Source: Plazaster borealis (Eukaryota > Echinodermata > Asteroidea > Forcipulatida > Labidiasteridae). From it: a DNA stretch of 64,000 bases. Location: assembly GCA_021014325.1 (NCBI GenBank), contig CM037475.1:2449001-2513000 (forward strand), read 5' to 3'. The position numbers and the translations under genes were made by a program. Under the pieces are notes generated by a model. The model saw only the letters and a program-made list of their open reading frames with translations. It ran no database searches and was not told where the DNA came from. Shown here piece by piece: positions 19,627-34,444 of the stretch. Numbering within the stretch: the stretch's first letter is position 1; the number at the start of each line of letters is the position of its first letter.

Positions 19627-21764
19627 TTTTTTTTTTTGGTTTTTTTTTTCTTTCTTCTCCTTCTTCTTCTTCCACTCAACTCATCTCTGGATCATAACTC
19701 AAGATTGAAACTGAATTGAACCTTGAAACTCATCAGATAATTGAACCTTAATAAGAAGACGGCACAGTTGTCATTACGTCATGATGACGTCATCAGGTGT
19801 TGAATTACAGGGTTTTTAAAGTTGAAAAATGACCTTTTGCTTTTTGCTGTATCTCAACGAATATGAAAGCTATGATGTTCAAAGTTTTTGCATCTGATAG
19901 ACCAAGGTTGGGGCAACATTTGAAAAGTTAACGCCGAAATTGTACGACCCTAGCTTCCGGGTCGTTACCCTGGGTCGAAGTTCACCTTCGTTTTTCGTCA
20001 AAAACAACTTTCGAGCTTATCTACGGAATAACTCAAGATTGAGATTGAATTGAATATTAAAACTCAATAGATAGTTGAACTTCAGTATCGAGACAACACA
20101 TACTTAATTACGTCATGATGACGTCATCGGGCATTAAATTACAATAAGTCAAAGTTTAATATTTGTAAAAATCATAACGCAAAAACTATAATTCGGATTT
20201 TGGCAATCTACACATCATCGGATAGGTCGTCAAAAGTTTGACAAACGCTTCACAAAACCCGTACAATATTTTAACTTATTTTTGGTTCAAAACGGAAGTT
20301 TAAAATTTCGTAATATCTTATCGTATTCATATCTTTAAAACTACTGATCATTTCAGCATAATTTTTGTATCAGATTGTAGAACAGCAATCCCTCTTAAAC
20401 TTTTGCACAGAGATAACAACATTTTAACCTTGAACATCTTGTCAAAAGCGGACAACGATGGGCACCTTCCCACTCGTACCCCCCTCCACTTTAATTGACA
20501 AAGCATTATGTACCCATAACGTTAAAACTCATGCAAGCTACAGTTCACGCACTGACTGTGTGTACTGTCGCCGTCCTTGTTTGTTAGATGTGGCAGCGGC
20601 AAACAACATAATCAACAGCGCCCTCTTTCGTTGAATATTAAATAAACAGCGCTGATAATAGAATCGTTTTGGGGGGCTTATCTACGAAATAACTCAAGAT
20701 TAAAATTGAATTGAACATTGAAACTCATAGGATAGTTGAACCTCAGTATCAAGACAACACAAACTTAATGACGTCTTGATGACGTCATCGGGCATCGAAT
20801 TATAATAAATCAAAATTTTATATTTGTAAAATTCATAATTGACAAAGCATTACGTACCCATAACGTTGAAACTCATGCAAGCTACAGTTCCTGCGCTGAC
20901 TGTGTGTACTGTCGCCGTCCTTGTTTGTTAGATCTGGCAGCGGCAAACAAAATATTTCAACAGCGCCCTCTTTCGTTGAATAAACAGCGCTGATAATAGA
21001 ATCGTTTTGGGGGCTTATCTACGAAATAACTCAAGATTGAAATTGAATTTAACATTGAAACTCATAGGATAGTTGAACCTTAGTATCAAGACAACACAAA
21101 CTTAATGACGTCTTAATGACGTCATCGGGCATCGAATTATAATAAATCAAAATTTATCGTTATAAAATTCATAACTCGGGAACCATTTATTTGATTTTTA
21201 CTATCTACACATCATCGGATAGCTCATTTAAAGTTCGACGAACGCTACACAACACCTTACACTCTTTGACCTTGACTTCCGGTAATATCTTATCTTATTA
21301 ATTATCTTTAAAACTACTGAACATTTCACGTTCCCAACAACATATATAATTTTCATGGCCAGAAACTTCTTTAAATAAAAGTACTTGACTAAAAGAAAAT
21401 CCGGCCCACGTAAAACTCCTTAAGGTTGGGACCACAATGGTCCCAGATGTTCGAATACGCGTGAGACTTGCACAGTCTATAAGTAACAACGTCTTGCACC
21501 AACACTACCATATCAGCTGCATTCATGATCAATGTAAAAAAACCTAAACCATCTAAAAGGTAGTCAAAAACTAATCACGCGCTATAAAAAATGTGACCCT
21601 ATTTGACCTTGACTTCCGGTCAAAACCGGAAGTTGATGTTTAATTTTTGAAAAATTCATAACTCCTGAACCAGGAATTGGATTGATAAGGTATAATGACC
21701 TATTCATTCAATCACTCACCACGAACACCGTGTTTTTGTAGTAGACAAAAACTCAAGGTCTAGT
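19627..21764 (+). mobile_element. Helitron-like copy H4
   Basis: Starts with TTTCTTCTTCTCC-type lead, contains CRE blocks near 19,780, 20,112, 20,775 and 21,115, and ends CACGAACACCGTGTTTTTGT, AGTAGACAAAAACTCAAGGT, CTAGT. It is about 2.1 kb and almost identical to H5 (offset 2,126-2,128 bp). An internal direct duplication of 344 bp starts at 20,493 and 20,837. Confidence 0.7.
20493..21165 (+). repeat. 344-bp internal tandem duplication inside H4
   Basis: Two successive copies start AATTGACAAAGCATTA and share GACTGTGTGTACTGTCGCCG and CAGCGCTGATAATAGAATCG. The same pair occurs at the equivalent place in H5 (about 22,623 and 22,962), so the internal duplication predates the H4/H5 duplication. 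Confidence 0.8.
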
Positions 21765-23890
21765 TTTTTTTTCGTTTTTTTCTTCTTCTTCTTCTTCTTC
21801 CACTCAACTCATCTCTGGATCATAACTCAAGATTGAAACTGAATTGAACCTTGAAACTCATCAGATAATTGAACCTTAATAAGAAGACGGCACAGTTGTC
21901 ATTACGTCATGATGACGTCATCAGGTGTTGAATTACAGGGTTTTTAAAGTTGAAAAATGACCTTTTGCTTTTTGCTGTATCTCAACGAATATGAAAGCTA
22001 TGATGTTCAAAGTTTTTGCATCTGATAGACCAAGGTGGGGGCAACATTTGAAAAGTTAACGCCGAAATTGTACGACCCTAGCTTCCGGGTCGTTACCCTG
22101 GGTCGAAGTTCACCTTCGTTTTTTTCGTCAAAAAACAACTTTCGAGCTTATCTACGGAATAACTCAAGATTGAGATTGAATTGAATATTAAAACTCAATA
22201 GATAGTTGAACTTCAGTATCGAGACAACACATACTTAATTACGTCATGATGACGTCATCGGGCATTAAATTACAATAAATCAAAGTTTAATATTTGTAAA
22301 AATCAAAACGCAAAAACTATAATTCGGATTTTGGCAATCTACACATCATCGGATAGGTCGTCAAAAGTTTGACAAACGCTTCACAAAACCCGTAAAATAT
22401 TTTAACTTACTTTTGGTTCAAAACGGAAGTTTAAAATTTCGTAATATCTTATCGTATTCATTTCTTTAAAACTACTGATCATTTCAGCATAATTTTTGTA
22501 TCAGATTGTAGAACAGCAATCCCTCTTAAACTTTTGCACAGAGATAACAACATTTTAACCTTGAACATCTTGTCAAAAGCGGACAACGATGGGCACCTTC
22601 CCACTCGTACCCCCCTCCACTTTAATTGACAAAGCATTATGTACCCATAACGTTAAAACTCATGCAAGCTACAGTTCACGCGCTGACTGTGTGTACTGTC
22701 GCCGTCCTTGTTTGTTAGATGTGGCAGCGGCAAACAACATAATCAACAGCGCCCTCTTTCGTTGAATAAACAGCGCTGATAATAGAATCGTTTTGGGGGG
22801 CTTATCTACGAAATAACTCAAGATTGAAATTGAATTGAACATTGAAACTCATAGGATAGTTGAACCTCAGTATCAAGAAAACACAAACTTAATGACGTCT
22901 TGATGACGTCATCGGGCATCGAATTATAATAAATCAAAATTTTATATTTGTAAAATTCATAATTGACAAAGCATTATGTACCCATAACGTTGAAACTCAT
23001 GCAAGCTACAGTTCCTGCGCTGACTGTGTGTACTGTCGCCGTCCTTGTTTGTTAGATCTGGCAGCGGCAAACAAAATATTTCAACAGCGCCCTCTTTCGT
23101 TGAATAAACAGCGCTGATAATAGAATCGTTTTGGGGGGCTTATCTACGAAATAACTCAAGATTGAAATTGAATTTAACATTGAAACTCATAGGATAGTTG
23201 AACCTTAGTATCAAGACAACACAGACTTAATGACGTCTTAATGACGTCATCGGGCATCGAATTATAATAAATCAAAATTTATCGTTGTAAAATTCATAAC
23301 TCGGGAACCATTTATTTGATTTTTACTATCTACACATCATCGGATAGCTCATTTAAAGTTCGACGAACGCTACACAACACCTTACACTCTTTGACCTTGA
23401 CTTCCGGTAATATCTTATCTTATTAATTATCTTTAAAACTACTGAACATTTCACGTTCCCAACAACGTATATAATTTTCATGGCCAGAAACTTCTTTAAA
23501 TAAAAGTACTTGACTAAAAGAAAATCCGGCCCACGTAAAACTCCTTAAGGTTGGGACCACAATGGTCCCAGATGTTCGAATACGCGTGAGACTTGCACAG
23601 TCTATAAGTAACAACGTCTTGCACCAACACTACCATATCAGCTGCATTCATGATCAATGTAAAAAAAACCTAAACCATCTAAAAGGTAGTCAAAAACTAA
23701 TCACGCGCTATAAAAAATGTGACCCTATTTGACCTTGACTTCCAGTCAAAACCGGAAGTTGATGTTTAATTTTTGAAAAATTCATAACTCCTGAACCAGG
23801 AATTGGATTGATAAGGTATAATGACCTATTCATTCAATCACTCACCACGAACACCGTGTTTTTGTAGTAGACAAAAACTCAAGGTCTAGT
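21765..23890 (+). mobile_element. Helitron-like copy H5, near-identical to H4
   Basis: Follows the CTAGT of H4 directly with a TTC-rich lead. It aligns with H4 along its whole length with a handful of substitutions and single-base indels by eye, and ends with the same hairpin and CTAGT. A 63-codon minus-strand frame conserved between them (21,298-21,489 and 23,423-23,614) reflects the recent copying and is not taken as a gene. Confidence 0.7.
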
Positions 23891-25592
23891 TTTTTTCTTC
23901 TTCATCTTCTTCTTCCGGGGAACTCTTCTCCAGAACAGAACTCAAAATAGAAATTTAATTGAACCTTGAAACTTGGCATATACTTGAACCTTAACATGAG
24001 CACGGCACTTGCACAATTTCGTCATGATGACGTCATCAGTTGTCGAATTACAAGGTTTTTAAAGTTGAAAAAATGATCATTTGGTATTTGCTGTATCTCA
24101 TTGAATATAAAAGCTATGATGTTCATAATTGGGCATGTGATAGATCAAGACTGGAGCTACATTTCAAAAGTTAACGTTAAAATCGTATGACCTTTTCTTC
24201 AAGGTCAAGCCCTAGGTCAAAATTTGCCTTTGTTTTTTTTCTTGAAAAACATCATTTTCGGGCGTATCTACGGCATAACTCAAGATTGAAATTGAATTTT
24301 ACATTGAAACTCATCAGAAATTTGAACCTGAATATCAAAACGACACAAACATGATGATGTCATGATGACGTAATCAGGTATTGAATTACATTAAATCAAA
24401 GTTTAATATTTGAAAAAAAATCATAACTCATGAACGACATGTTGGATTTTTACAATCTATACATCATCGGAAAGTTCGTTAAAGGTTCAACAAACGCTAC
24501 ACAGAAAGTGACCCCATTTGACCTTGACTTCCGGTTCAACCCAGAAATTTAAAATTTCATAATATTCGTATCTCAAAAACCACTTATCATGTCAGCATAA
24601 TTTTTGCATCAGGTTGTAGAAAGTTGAGCCTGCTCAAACTTTTGCACAGAAATAACAACATTTTGACATTTACATCTTGTCTTATAACCACCGGCATTAA
24701 AGCGCACGTTTGTGTTGACCCACTTTGATAACGCGAGATACTGTTATAGCGCGTGTACAACAGAAACATGCATTTTGAACGTGTAGTTCAGTTTACATCA
24801 ACTACATGTAGGAATACATTTAGCATCGCTGGATGTTACCTTGTATATTGCGCACCCCGGCATAAAGATAATCCATGTAGTACTTGAAAAATTCGTAACT
24901 CCTGAACCACACATTGGATTTTTACAATCTATACATCATCTGAAAGGTCTTTATAAAACCTAACATACGCTACACTTATTGTGACCCCGTTTGACCCTGA
25001 CTTCCGGTCAAAGCGGAAGTTGAAATTTAATGTTTCAAAATTCATAATTCCTGAACCACACGATGGATTTTTACAATCTATACATCATTGGACAAGTAAG
25101 TAACAACTTATACAGTATGTGACCCCAATTGACCTTTACTTCCTGTTCAAACCGGAAGATGAAATTTAATATTTGAAAAAATCAGAACTCCTGAACCACA
25201 CATTGGATTTTTATCATCTATACATCATCAGAAAGGGCTCCAAAGATTTAAGAAACGCTACACACTGTGACCTCATTTGACATTGACTTCCGGTGCAAAA
25301 CGGAATTTGAAACTTTATAGTTGAAAAAATCATAACTTCTGAACCAAATATTGGATGTTTACAATCCATCCATCATCTAAAAGGTCTTCATAAACTAATC
25401 CCGCCTACACAAAATGTGACCCTACTTGACCTTGACCTCTGGTCCAAACTGGAAGTTGATGTATATGTTTTGTAAAATTCATAACTCTTGAACCAGGCAT
25501 TGGATTGATAATGTTAAATGTCGTTACGTATTCAATCAATCGCTCACCACGAACACCTTGTTTTTGTAGTAAACAAAAACTCAATGTCTAGT
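23891..25592 (+). mobile_element. Helitron-like copy H6
   Basis: Lead TTCTTCTTCATCTTCTTC, CRE blocks near 24,022 and 24,362 (the second changed to GACGTAATCA), ETS-like pair near 24,530, 150-bp satellite units from about 24,895, and end CACGAACACCTTGTTTTTGT, AGTAAACAAAAACTCAATGT, CTAGT. Parallel in content to H3. Confidence 0.7.
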
Positions 25593-26850
25593 TATTTTAT
25601 TAGGTGTTCGGGCATTCAGCCCGAACAACTCTTTGTTATTGTTCGTTTTTTTTTTTTAGTTCTTCTTTTTCTTCTGATAGTCGTTTGTCCGCAAAAAAAA
25701 CCATAGATGCGAACCTTGGATGAACTTGAAACTTTGCATGTAGTTAGATTACAACTGGGAGATGCCAAGTGAGTTGTGACGTAATGATTACGTCATCAGG
25801 TGTCGAATTACAGTAAATCAACGTTTAATATTTCAAAAAATCATAACTCGATAACAAATTAATGGATTTCAACAATCTATGCATCATCGGACAGGTCTTT
25901 TAAAACTCAACAAACGCTACACAAAGAGTGACCCCGTTTGACCTTGACCTCCGGCTCAAAATGTAAGTTGAACATTTCGTTAGTAATAGCCCTCGGAAGC
26001 ACGTTCCGCTCCATTGATCACGAGGTCCAAAGCCTACGTGTACTGTAGTGGCATGATTTCCGTGCAAGTTTTGACGTGTCGCAGTTCAACGCACTTATAA
26101 CGCAAGCTTATCAATGGCGCAATAGCACTGCAGAATTGAATTCCGCTCAACCTGTGCCATGTTCAGCGTCAAATTGTTCCCCTATTCGCCCTTTTGGTGG
26201 CTCAATGGTGAACACGGAATCGAAGACGAAGTTTCACTGAGATGGTCACCTGCTTCAGTGATTCGTATGGCTTTTAATTATGTGAGAAAATGCAAGCAGA
26301 AAAAGACGAACATTGGTTATGTTTTGATCAAACACCGAGACCAGAGACCTGACATCATCAGCTCATGAAGGGTGTTTCAGACGGCCTCTACGGCAGAGGT
26401 TATAGATGCTATATCGGTGCTACACGGTGATAAATCGGTAAGCTTAGTGTGAAAATCATTGCTTTTCAAAATGAGTATTAATGCACAATTATGTTATAAA
26501 GTTTATCCTTAATCATCAAGTGGTGGCGTTGGTGATGTTTTTAAACCTAAGGAACGTTTAGTATGATCGTCGAAGAGGTAGAATTGGGCAATGAGGGATT
26601 GGTATGATTGTTGGCTGTGTCACTAAAGTCAGAAAATGGTCCGATTGATGAATGTTTTTCGGCAACTTTGTATTATGACATGCATAATTATCTTTAAAAA
26701 AAACTTTTTTAAGCTTGTGTTGATTAAGTAGGTTTTGTTTATAAGTTATTCACTTCAAAAACAATATGGGCACCTTCCACTAACTTTTTCTTGTGCAATT
26801 TCCTCAACTTGAATTTTGTTATTATAGTTTTGACCCCCACCCCTTTGGAC
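25593..26850 (+). mobile_element. Helitron-like copy H7, left part, with hairpin unit and captured segment
   Basis: One hairpin unit (AGGTGTTCGGGCATTCAGCC then CGAACAACTC) at 25,601-25,655 follows the previous CTAGT. The lead CTTCTTTTTCTTCTGATAG and a variant CRE (GATTACGTCATCAGG) follow. The part near 26,159-26,455 holds the divergent captured segment described separately. The copy is then cut by the foldback element. Its 3' half may be 29,647-31,019. Confidence 0.55.
26159..26456 (+). other. Captured exon-like segment, divergent copy 1
   Basis: Related to segments in the three type A copies: TTTCACTGAGATGG.CACCTGC, ATTCGTATGGCTTTTAAT, CAAACACCGAGACC, and an end at ACACGGTGATAAATCG|GTAAGC. 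A frame of 69 codons from MFSVKLF runs to TGA at 26,368. This is the most diverged of the four. Confidence 0.5.
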
Positions 26851-26989
26851 TATGGGGCGCCGTTTGTCAATTAATTGTTTAGCGTTTTTTTGACATGTTT
26901 TAACCATGGTTTGTAACAATTGGATGTAAACCATAGAAATTGCTGTATTTTTTTTGTGGTTTACATACCATGAATATACAATCAAAGCT

Positions 26990-27850
26990 TATAAATTATG
27001 GTTTATAAACCATGTAAAACTGAAGCCTCAGAAAACATGGTTTATAAACCATGATTTGTAAACCATGAAATTGTAAGCACCTTAAAAACATGGTTTATAA
27101 ACCAAGAAATTTTAAGCACCTTCAAAACGTGGTTTATAAACCATGAATTTTCTAGCATCATGATTTACAAATCATGGTTTATAAACCATGAAAATTTGAA
27201 CACCTTCAAAACATGGTTTATAAACCATGATTTTGTAAACCATGAAATGTTAAGCACCTTAAAAACATGGTTTATAAACCATGACATTTTAAGCACCTTA
27301 AAAACATGGTTTATAAACCATGAAATTTTAAGCACGTTTCAAAACATGGTTTATAAACCAAGAAATTTTAAGCACCTTCAAAACGTGGTTTATAAACCAT
27401 GAATTTTCTAGCATCATGGTTTACAAATCATGGTTTATAAACCATGAAAATTTAAACACCTTCAAAACATGGATTATAAACCATGAAAATTATAGCACCT
27501 TCAAAACATGGTTTACAAATCATGGTTTGTAAACCATAAAAACGTGTGTTCAAAAATCATGGTTTGTAAACCATAAAAAAACGTGTGTTCAAAAATCATG
27601 GTTTATAAACCCAAAAAAACCGTGTGTTCAAAAATCATGATTTATAAACCATAAAAAACCGTGTGTTCACAAATCATGGTTTATAAACAATAAAAAACCG
27701 TGTGTTCAAAAATCATGGTTTATAAACCATAAAAAAACGTGTGTTCAAAAATCATGGTTTATAAACCATAAAAAACCGTGTGTTCACAAATCATAGTTTG
27801 TAAACCATAAAAAACCGTGTGTTCAAAAATCATGGTTTATAAACCATAAA
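26990..27850. repeat. Left-arm palindrome minisatellite of the foldback element
   Basis: More than 20 copies of ATGGTTTATAAACCAT or close variants at a spacing of about 36-45 bp. The switch from the AAGCACCTT spacer type to the CGTGTGTTC spacer type occurs near 27,530. Confidence 0.85.
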
Positions 27851-28694
27851 AACCGAACGTTGTTTCATCCAACCTCCTTCCCAAGCACCGAACTGAAGCT
27901 AACAAAGTATTGGCCCGAAATAGCCAGCCGCGTATTTGGCTCATTTCTGTCGTTGAATCCGTTACAATTTATCCCGACGAAGACTTAAATAGCTTTACGG
28001 AATTGGAAAGCAACAAAGAAACAAAAAATCGGTAGTTAGAAAATAAGCCGCAAGCACGGAGACAATAATGCGTGTATACCGAAGCTAACAAAGTATCATT
28101 GGGCCCGAAATAGTATTCGCGGAATTCGCGGAATGGCCAGCCGCGTATTCAGAAAAGTAGAACGCATGCAGTACAAGGAGGTGACAAAATGGCTAATTTG
28201 GCTCATTTCTGTCGGTGAATCCATCATTTCATCGGGACGAAAATTGAAAACTGTGGCAGGAGATTCTGTGTGGTCCCCCCCCCAAGATTCTGTCCACCCC
28301 CCCCCCCACCCCGGCGAACTGTTCTTCTGAGCGCCCTCTACTCTTTTGAATCACCCTTTTCTAAATTAGCCAGCCCAAAAATTTGGTGTGCCCAGTGTAA
28401 CAGTCTTAGATTATGGGCTTAAACTTACACTTTTACTCATCAAATTCTTTTCAAAATTAGTTTTAGTATTTTACTAAACAGCGTAAAGCTGACATCTTGC
28501 ATACAAGGATATTGTCTACGTGTTTGCGGCTTATTTTCTAATTAACGATTTGTTTTATTTCAGTCTTCGTCCGGATGAATTTTAACGGATTCAACGACAG
28601 AAATGAGCCAAATACGCGGCTGGCTATTTCGGGCCCAATACTTTGTTAGCTTCAGTTCGGTGCTTGGGAAGGAGGTTGGATGAAACAACGTTCG

Positions 28695-29500
28695 GTTTTT
28701 ATGGTTTATAAACCATGAATTTTGAACACACGGTTTTTTATGGTTTATAAACCATGATTTTTGAACACACGGTTTTTTATGGTTTATAAACCATGATTTT
28801 TGAACACACGGCTTTTTATGGTTTATAAACCATGATTTTTGAACACACGGTTTTTTATGGTTTAAACCATGATTTGTGAACACACGTTTTTTTATGGTTT
28901 ATAAACCATGATTTTTGAACACACGGTTTTTTATGGTTTATAAACCATGATTTTTGAACACACGGTTTTTTATGGTTTATAAACCATGATTTTTGAACAC
29001 ACGGGTTTTCATGGTTTATAAACTCATCATTTGTAAACCATGATGCTAGAAAATTCATGGTTTATAAACCATGTTTTGAAGGTGCTTAAAAAATTTTGGT
29101 TTATAAACCATGTTTTGAAACGTGCTTAAAATTTCATGGTTTATAAACCATGTTTTGAAGGTGTTTAAAATTTCATGGTTTATAAACCATGTTTTTAAGG
29201 TGCTTAAAATTTCATGGTTTACAAATCATGGTTTATAAACCATGTTTTGAAGGTGTTCAAATTTTCATGGTTTATAAACCATGATTTGTAAATCATGATG
29301 CTAGAAAATTCATGGTTTATAAACCACGTTTTGAAGGTGCTTAAAATTTCTTGGTTTATAAACCATGTTTTGAAACGTGCTTAAAATTTCATGGTTTATA
29401 AACCATGTTTTTAAGGTGCTTACAATTTCATGGTTTACAAATCATGGTTTATAAACCATGTTTTCTGAGGCTTCAGTTTTACATGGTTTATAAACCATAA
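28695..29500. repeat. Right-arm palindrome minisatellite of the foldback element
   Basis: Inverse of the left arm, with the GAACACACGG spacer type first (to about 29,005) and the AAGGTGCTTAAAATTTC type after it. Copy numbers differ slightly from the left arm, so the arms vary independently in length. Confidence 0.85.
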
Positions 29501-29646
29501 TTTATAAGCTTTGATTGTATATTCATGGTATGTAAACCACAAAAAAAATTGACAGCAATTTCTATGGTTTACATCCAATTGTTACAAACCATGGTTAAAA
29601 CATGTCAAAAAACGCTAAACAATTAATTGACAAACGGCGCCCCATA

Positions 29647-30360
29647 TTGAACAGGCTGGTCCTGAAAGAGCGCATTATAAATTCAATAAATTAGTAATAT
29701 TATTGTATAATTATGAAACGTTTTAAGTCTTGATTTTTGTTTATTTTAACAGTTTCAGCTTGACTTAACTTTCCTTGAGTCATAACTTTGCTCATTTTTA
29801 ATATTGTTTTTTTCTTCTTCAGCATACAGCATATCCACCAGAATGGTCTTGGATCCAGTGACATATTTTCAACTTCTGTTGCATTCCTTATTTCCTGTAT
29901 GAGGCACCATACAGGTAGAAATAGAACTTAAATCATTATGTTATTAGTCGAAATTAGTCATTATGTTATAGGCCTAAGTCAAAATTCACGATAGACTTAG
30001 ATTTGCCGTCCACATGATTTGCCTTCGTTTTGCATTATGACTTGAAACAAATGAATTTTTCAATAGTCTAAAAATTAACAAACTGTTCTGTAGGAAAATC
30101 AATATCTAAAAATCAAGCAAGCCTTTTATAAAATACAACTTCCAAATCGCAATTATTTTAGCGACATCATCATCAGTGTTTTTGTATTACACAATCAATG
30201 TTTCCTGAACCGAGTATCCACCTCCCTGGATTTGAAACCCTGTTAAAAACTTTTCTGAATTGTAACCTAATAACATCAACATGAATGGCATTTAGTGTGG
30301 GTTTTTTTAATCAACAAAGAATCGATAACCATCAAAAAATAAATAAACTTTATTGAATGG
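29647..30360. other. Unclassified AT-rich stretch
   Basis: Follows the foldback element. No gene is recognised. It may be part of the interrupted copy H7, but I see no clear match before about 30,370. Confidence 0.35.
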
Positions 30361-31019
30361 AATACATGATATTAATAGTTGTATATTTACGGCAGATTTA
30401 TATTTACGGCAAAAATGCGTGATTAAAGCTAAAACCTTGCATGTGATCAAGCCGGGATTTGTAACATCCAAAATTTGAGATCCTGTTCAAATGACGTCAT
30501 CAATTGTCATATAATTATGAAGTCACCTTAAAGGTGCAGTTTAACTTGATCTATCTAAAGTTTATTATTTCGAAAAAAAAAAAAAAAATCTATTATGATT
30601 TTAAGCTTTGCATTTTTTGTGAATGTTTTATGTATGAAAGTTCTGTATAATTGATAATGACATGATTTGACCTGGCTTCCTGTCCAACCGGAAGTAAAAG
30701 AAATATATATTAAGAGGCTCTTTTTGAATTGTCAATAAAAGTCTTGTATACTAACTATTAGTGCAGTTTATGAATATTTACATGAAAATTGTCACAGATG
30801 TTCAATTAATACACGTTCTAGAGCTCTTAAGTAGGAACGTTAGCCTTAATTTCCCGTGTAAACTAAATGTATACACGTAATTGATTTACACTTTGAAATT
30901 TCAAAAGCTATCAACAAACTTTTCATCGACTCAATAAAATAGTTCACACATTGACACAACACTGACCCCAATGAAATCCGAACACCTAGTGTTTGTTCCA
31001 ACAACACTAAATCTCTAGT
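30361..31019 (+). mobile_element. Helitron-like 3' part (H7 right end)
   Basis: Closely matches 46,285-46,928: TTTACGGCAAAAATGCG, GGATTTGTAACATCCAAAAT, AAATGACGTCATCAATTGTC, TGACCTGGCTTCCTGTCCAA with CCGGAAGT, and the 3' end ATCCGAACACCTAGTGTTTG, TTCCAACAACACTAAATCT, CTAGT. Confidence 0.7.
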
Positions 31020-32689
<1,670 letters not shown>

Positions 32690-32916
32690 CGTTCGAGGTC
32701 GCAACACGTATGCCAACTTCGCTCCCGCAAAATCATCGTTTTCATCGTTTCTACTGCAGCTGTAATAACTGTGAGTAAATAGGGTGTTTCATCTAAGTAG
32801 TAGGATTCTTCCTACCTTTTCAGACACAAATTCAGTGTTTTTCTGAGGACTATTGAGGAAATTCAGTTTTCATCAGGGCTGGCAGCCCAAAGACGCCATC
32901 TTTTAAGGGTGGCGCC

Positions 32917-34369
32917 ATGTCTCACAACACCCTGAGGAGACCAAACACCGTTCGCTTCTCTATCAGGCACAATAGACCAACAGCAAAGCAAGTCAATGAT
33001 GCGGTGAAGAAAGATTTGAATACGGAAAATGCAGTGGTATGCATTGCAGAGCTGGACAATAGCTGGTTTAACGTGACGCTTACCAATGAACACCTATGTG
33101 AAAGAATTGCAACAAGTGGACTTCATTTAAATGGAATGATAATAGAATGTGAAAGAGCTGAATTGATCAACTCAGTCGTGGTGTATGTAAAGGCTCCTTC
33201 GAAATGCAGGACAACATCGTCCAAAATGCGTTAATGCAGTATGGAACAGTGGTCAACGTCAGACGACAGTATCATTATTTTGATAAGAAAATTGAAAACG
33301 GAGTCCGCAGTTTGCTTATCAAACACGTCAAAACCAATCCCAAGTTTTATCAGGGTTGGAAACTTCAACTTACCTGTACGACATCGAGGACAAGAAAAAA
33401 CATGCAAAATTTGTCAACAACCAGGGCACATGGCCAGAGACTGTAACCAGCGAGGACGTTGCTTCGTCTGTGGGTCTAGAGAACACCGATCGGACTCGCA
33501 TGACAAATTAGAGCAACTTCAAAACATGCCTGCAGTAGACCAAGTTTTGAGTCAAACAAGCATCATAGACGGTGGAAATGAAGAAGAATATGATGCTAGT
33601 ACAGAAGATGTTGAAGAAGAAACAGAAGACATTGCCGACAATGAACCACATTTCACAGAAGAAGAATGGGACAACGATGAAATTCTTATTAGAGAGATTC
33701 CAAACAGAAAGGAAGAAGCAAAATCAACTGTAAAAGAGAAAACAGGCACCGAAGAAAACATAGAAAGTAGAGAGCATGACACTGATGACGAAGGGAAACA
33801 GACGAAGAAAACAACCACACCAAGGGAGACGAGGCAAAAGGAGACACTGCTCTCGCCCAAAAGGCTGGCAAAGGTTTTTGGGATGAAGCAGTGAAAGGGG
33901 GCGAGATTAAGAAGAAACAGCAGGGAGAAACCTTCAAACAAACAACTAAGGAGACCACTGCAGAGAACACCGACCTGGCCAGTCAGGAAGAATCAGATGA
34001 GCAACATAATACTACACAAGAAACTGAAATACTGTCCAGCATGGTGCCTGAAAAGGGATCAATAAGAATTTTGATTGGGCTCAAGCTGTCAAGAAGAACT
34101 TGGTAGAGAATCAACAAACAGCAAACGCAACAACACACAATGAAGAAATGGAAGACATGAACCAAGATAGTCAGGGCCAGGGAGACGAGCATGAAACAAC
34201 TCAAGAAACTGAACAAGATCAAACTCAAGAAAAATGGGTGCCTTATGTCAGAAAAGGTGTTCAACGTTTTAGGAAGAAACGCGGAAGTGGAAATGCCCAC
34301 TACCGAAAAGAACCATATCAGATCGGCCAAGTCAGACATGACACGAAAGGAAAAGCAAAACAGAAATAA
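32917..34369 (+). pseudogene. LINE ORF1, gag-like RNA-binding protein, frameshifted
   Basis: Starts MSHNTLRRPNTVRF. A frameshift near 33,198 moves the reading to another frame, and a second near 33,340 returns it. Two zinc knuckles follow at 33,403-33,501: CKICQQPGHMARDC (CX2CX4HX4C) and CFVCGSREHRSDSH (CX2CX4HX4H). The C-terminal half is very rich in Glu, Thr and Lys, shifts frame again near 33,890 and 34,090, and ends at TAA 34,367-34,369. ORF1 of such elements coats the RNA template. At least four indels mean no single product is made. Confidence 0.75.
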
Positions 34370-34444
34370 TCCTTTTTATAACTGTAAATGTTGAAGTACC
34401 AAGTTTCTCATAAATTGTTGTTTGGCATCGCTGTTTGTTTTCTG

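Larger units (their letters stand above)
26851..29646. mobile_element. Foldback transposon with long repetitive inverted arms
   Basis: The ends are TATGGGGCGCCGTTTGTCAA and the exact inverse TTGACAAACGGCGCCCCATA. The arms (about 26,851-28,066 and 28,510-29,646) consist mostly of tandem units built around the palindrome ATGGTTTATAAACCAT. Two unit types exist: an outer one with TTTTAAGCACCTTCAAAAC and an inner one with AAAACCGTGTGTTCAAAAAT. Order and type mirror each other in the two arms. The loop (28,067-28,509) has no transposase. Sea urchin TU elements and Drosophila FB elements have this architecture. The extra-terminal base match leaves the target duplication ambiguous. Confidence 0.85.

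Noticed and set aside
21298..23614. A conserved 63-codon minus-strand frame present twice
   Set aside because: The two host copies are near-identical duplicates, so conservation says nothing about coding; no domain is recognised.
27160..29058. Repeated peptide frames (WFINH-type) and a CRISPR-like look
   Set aside because: Units of a foldback transposon arm. Spacers are not unique, the units are palindromic, and the genome is eukaryotic.
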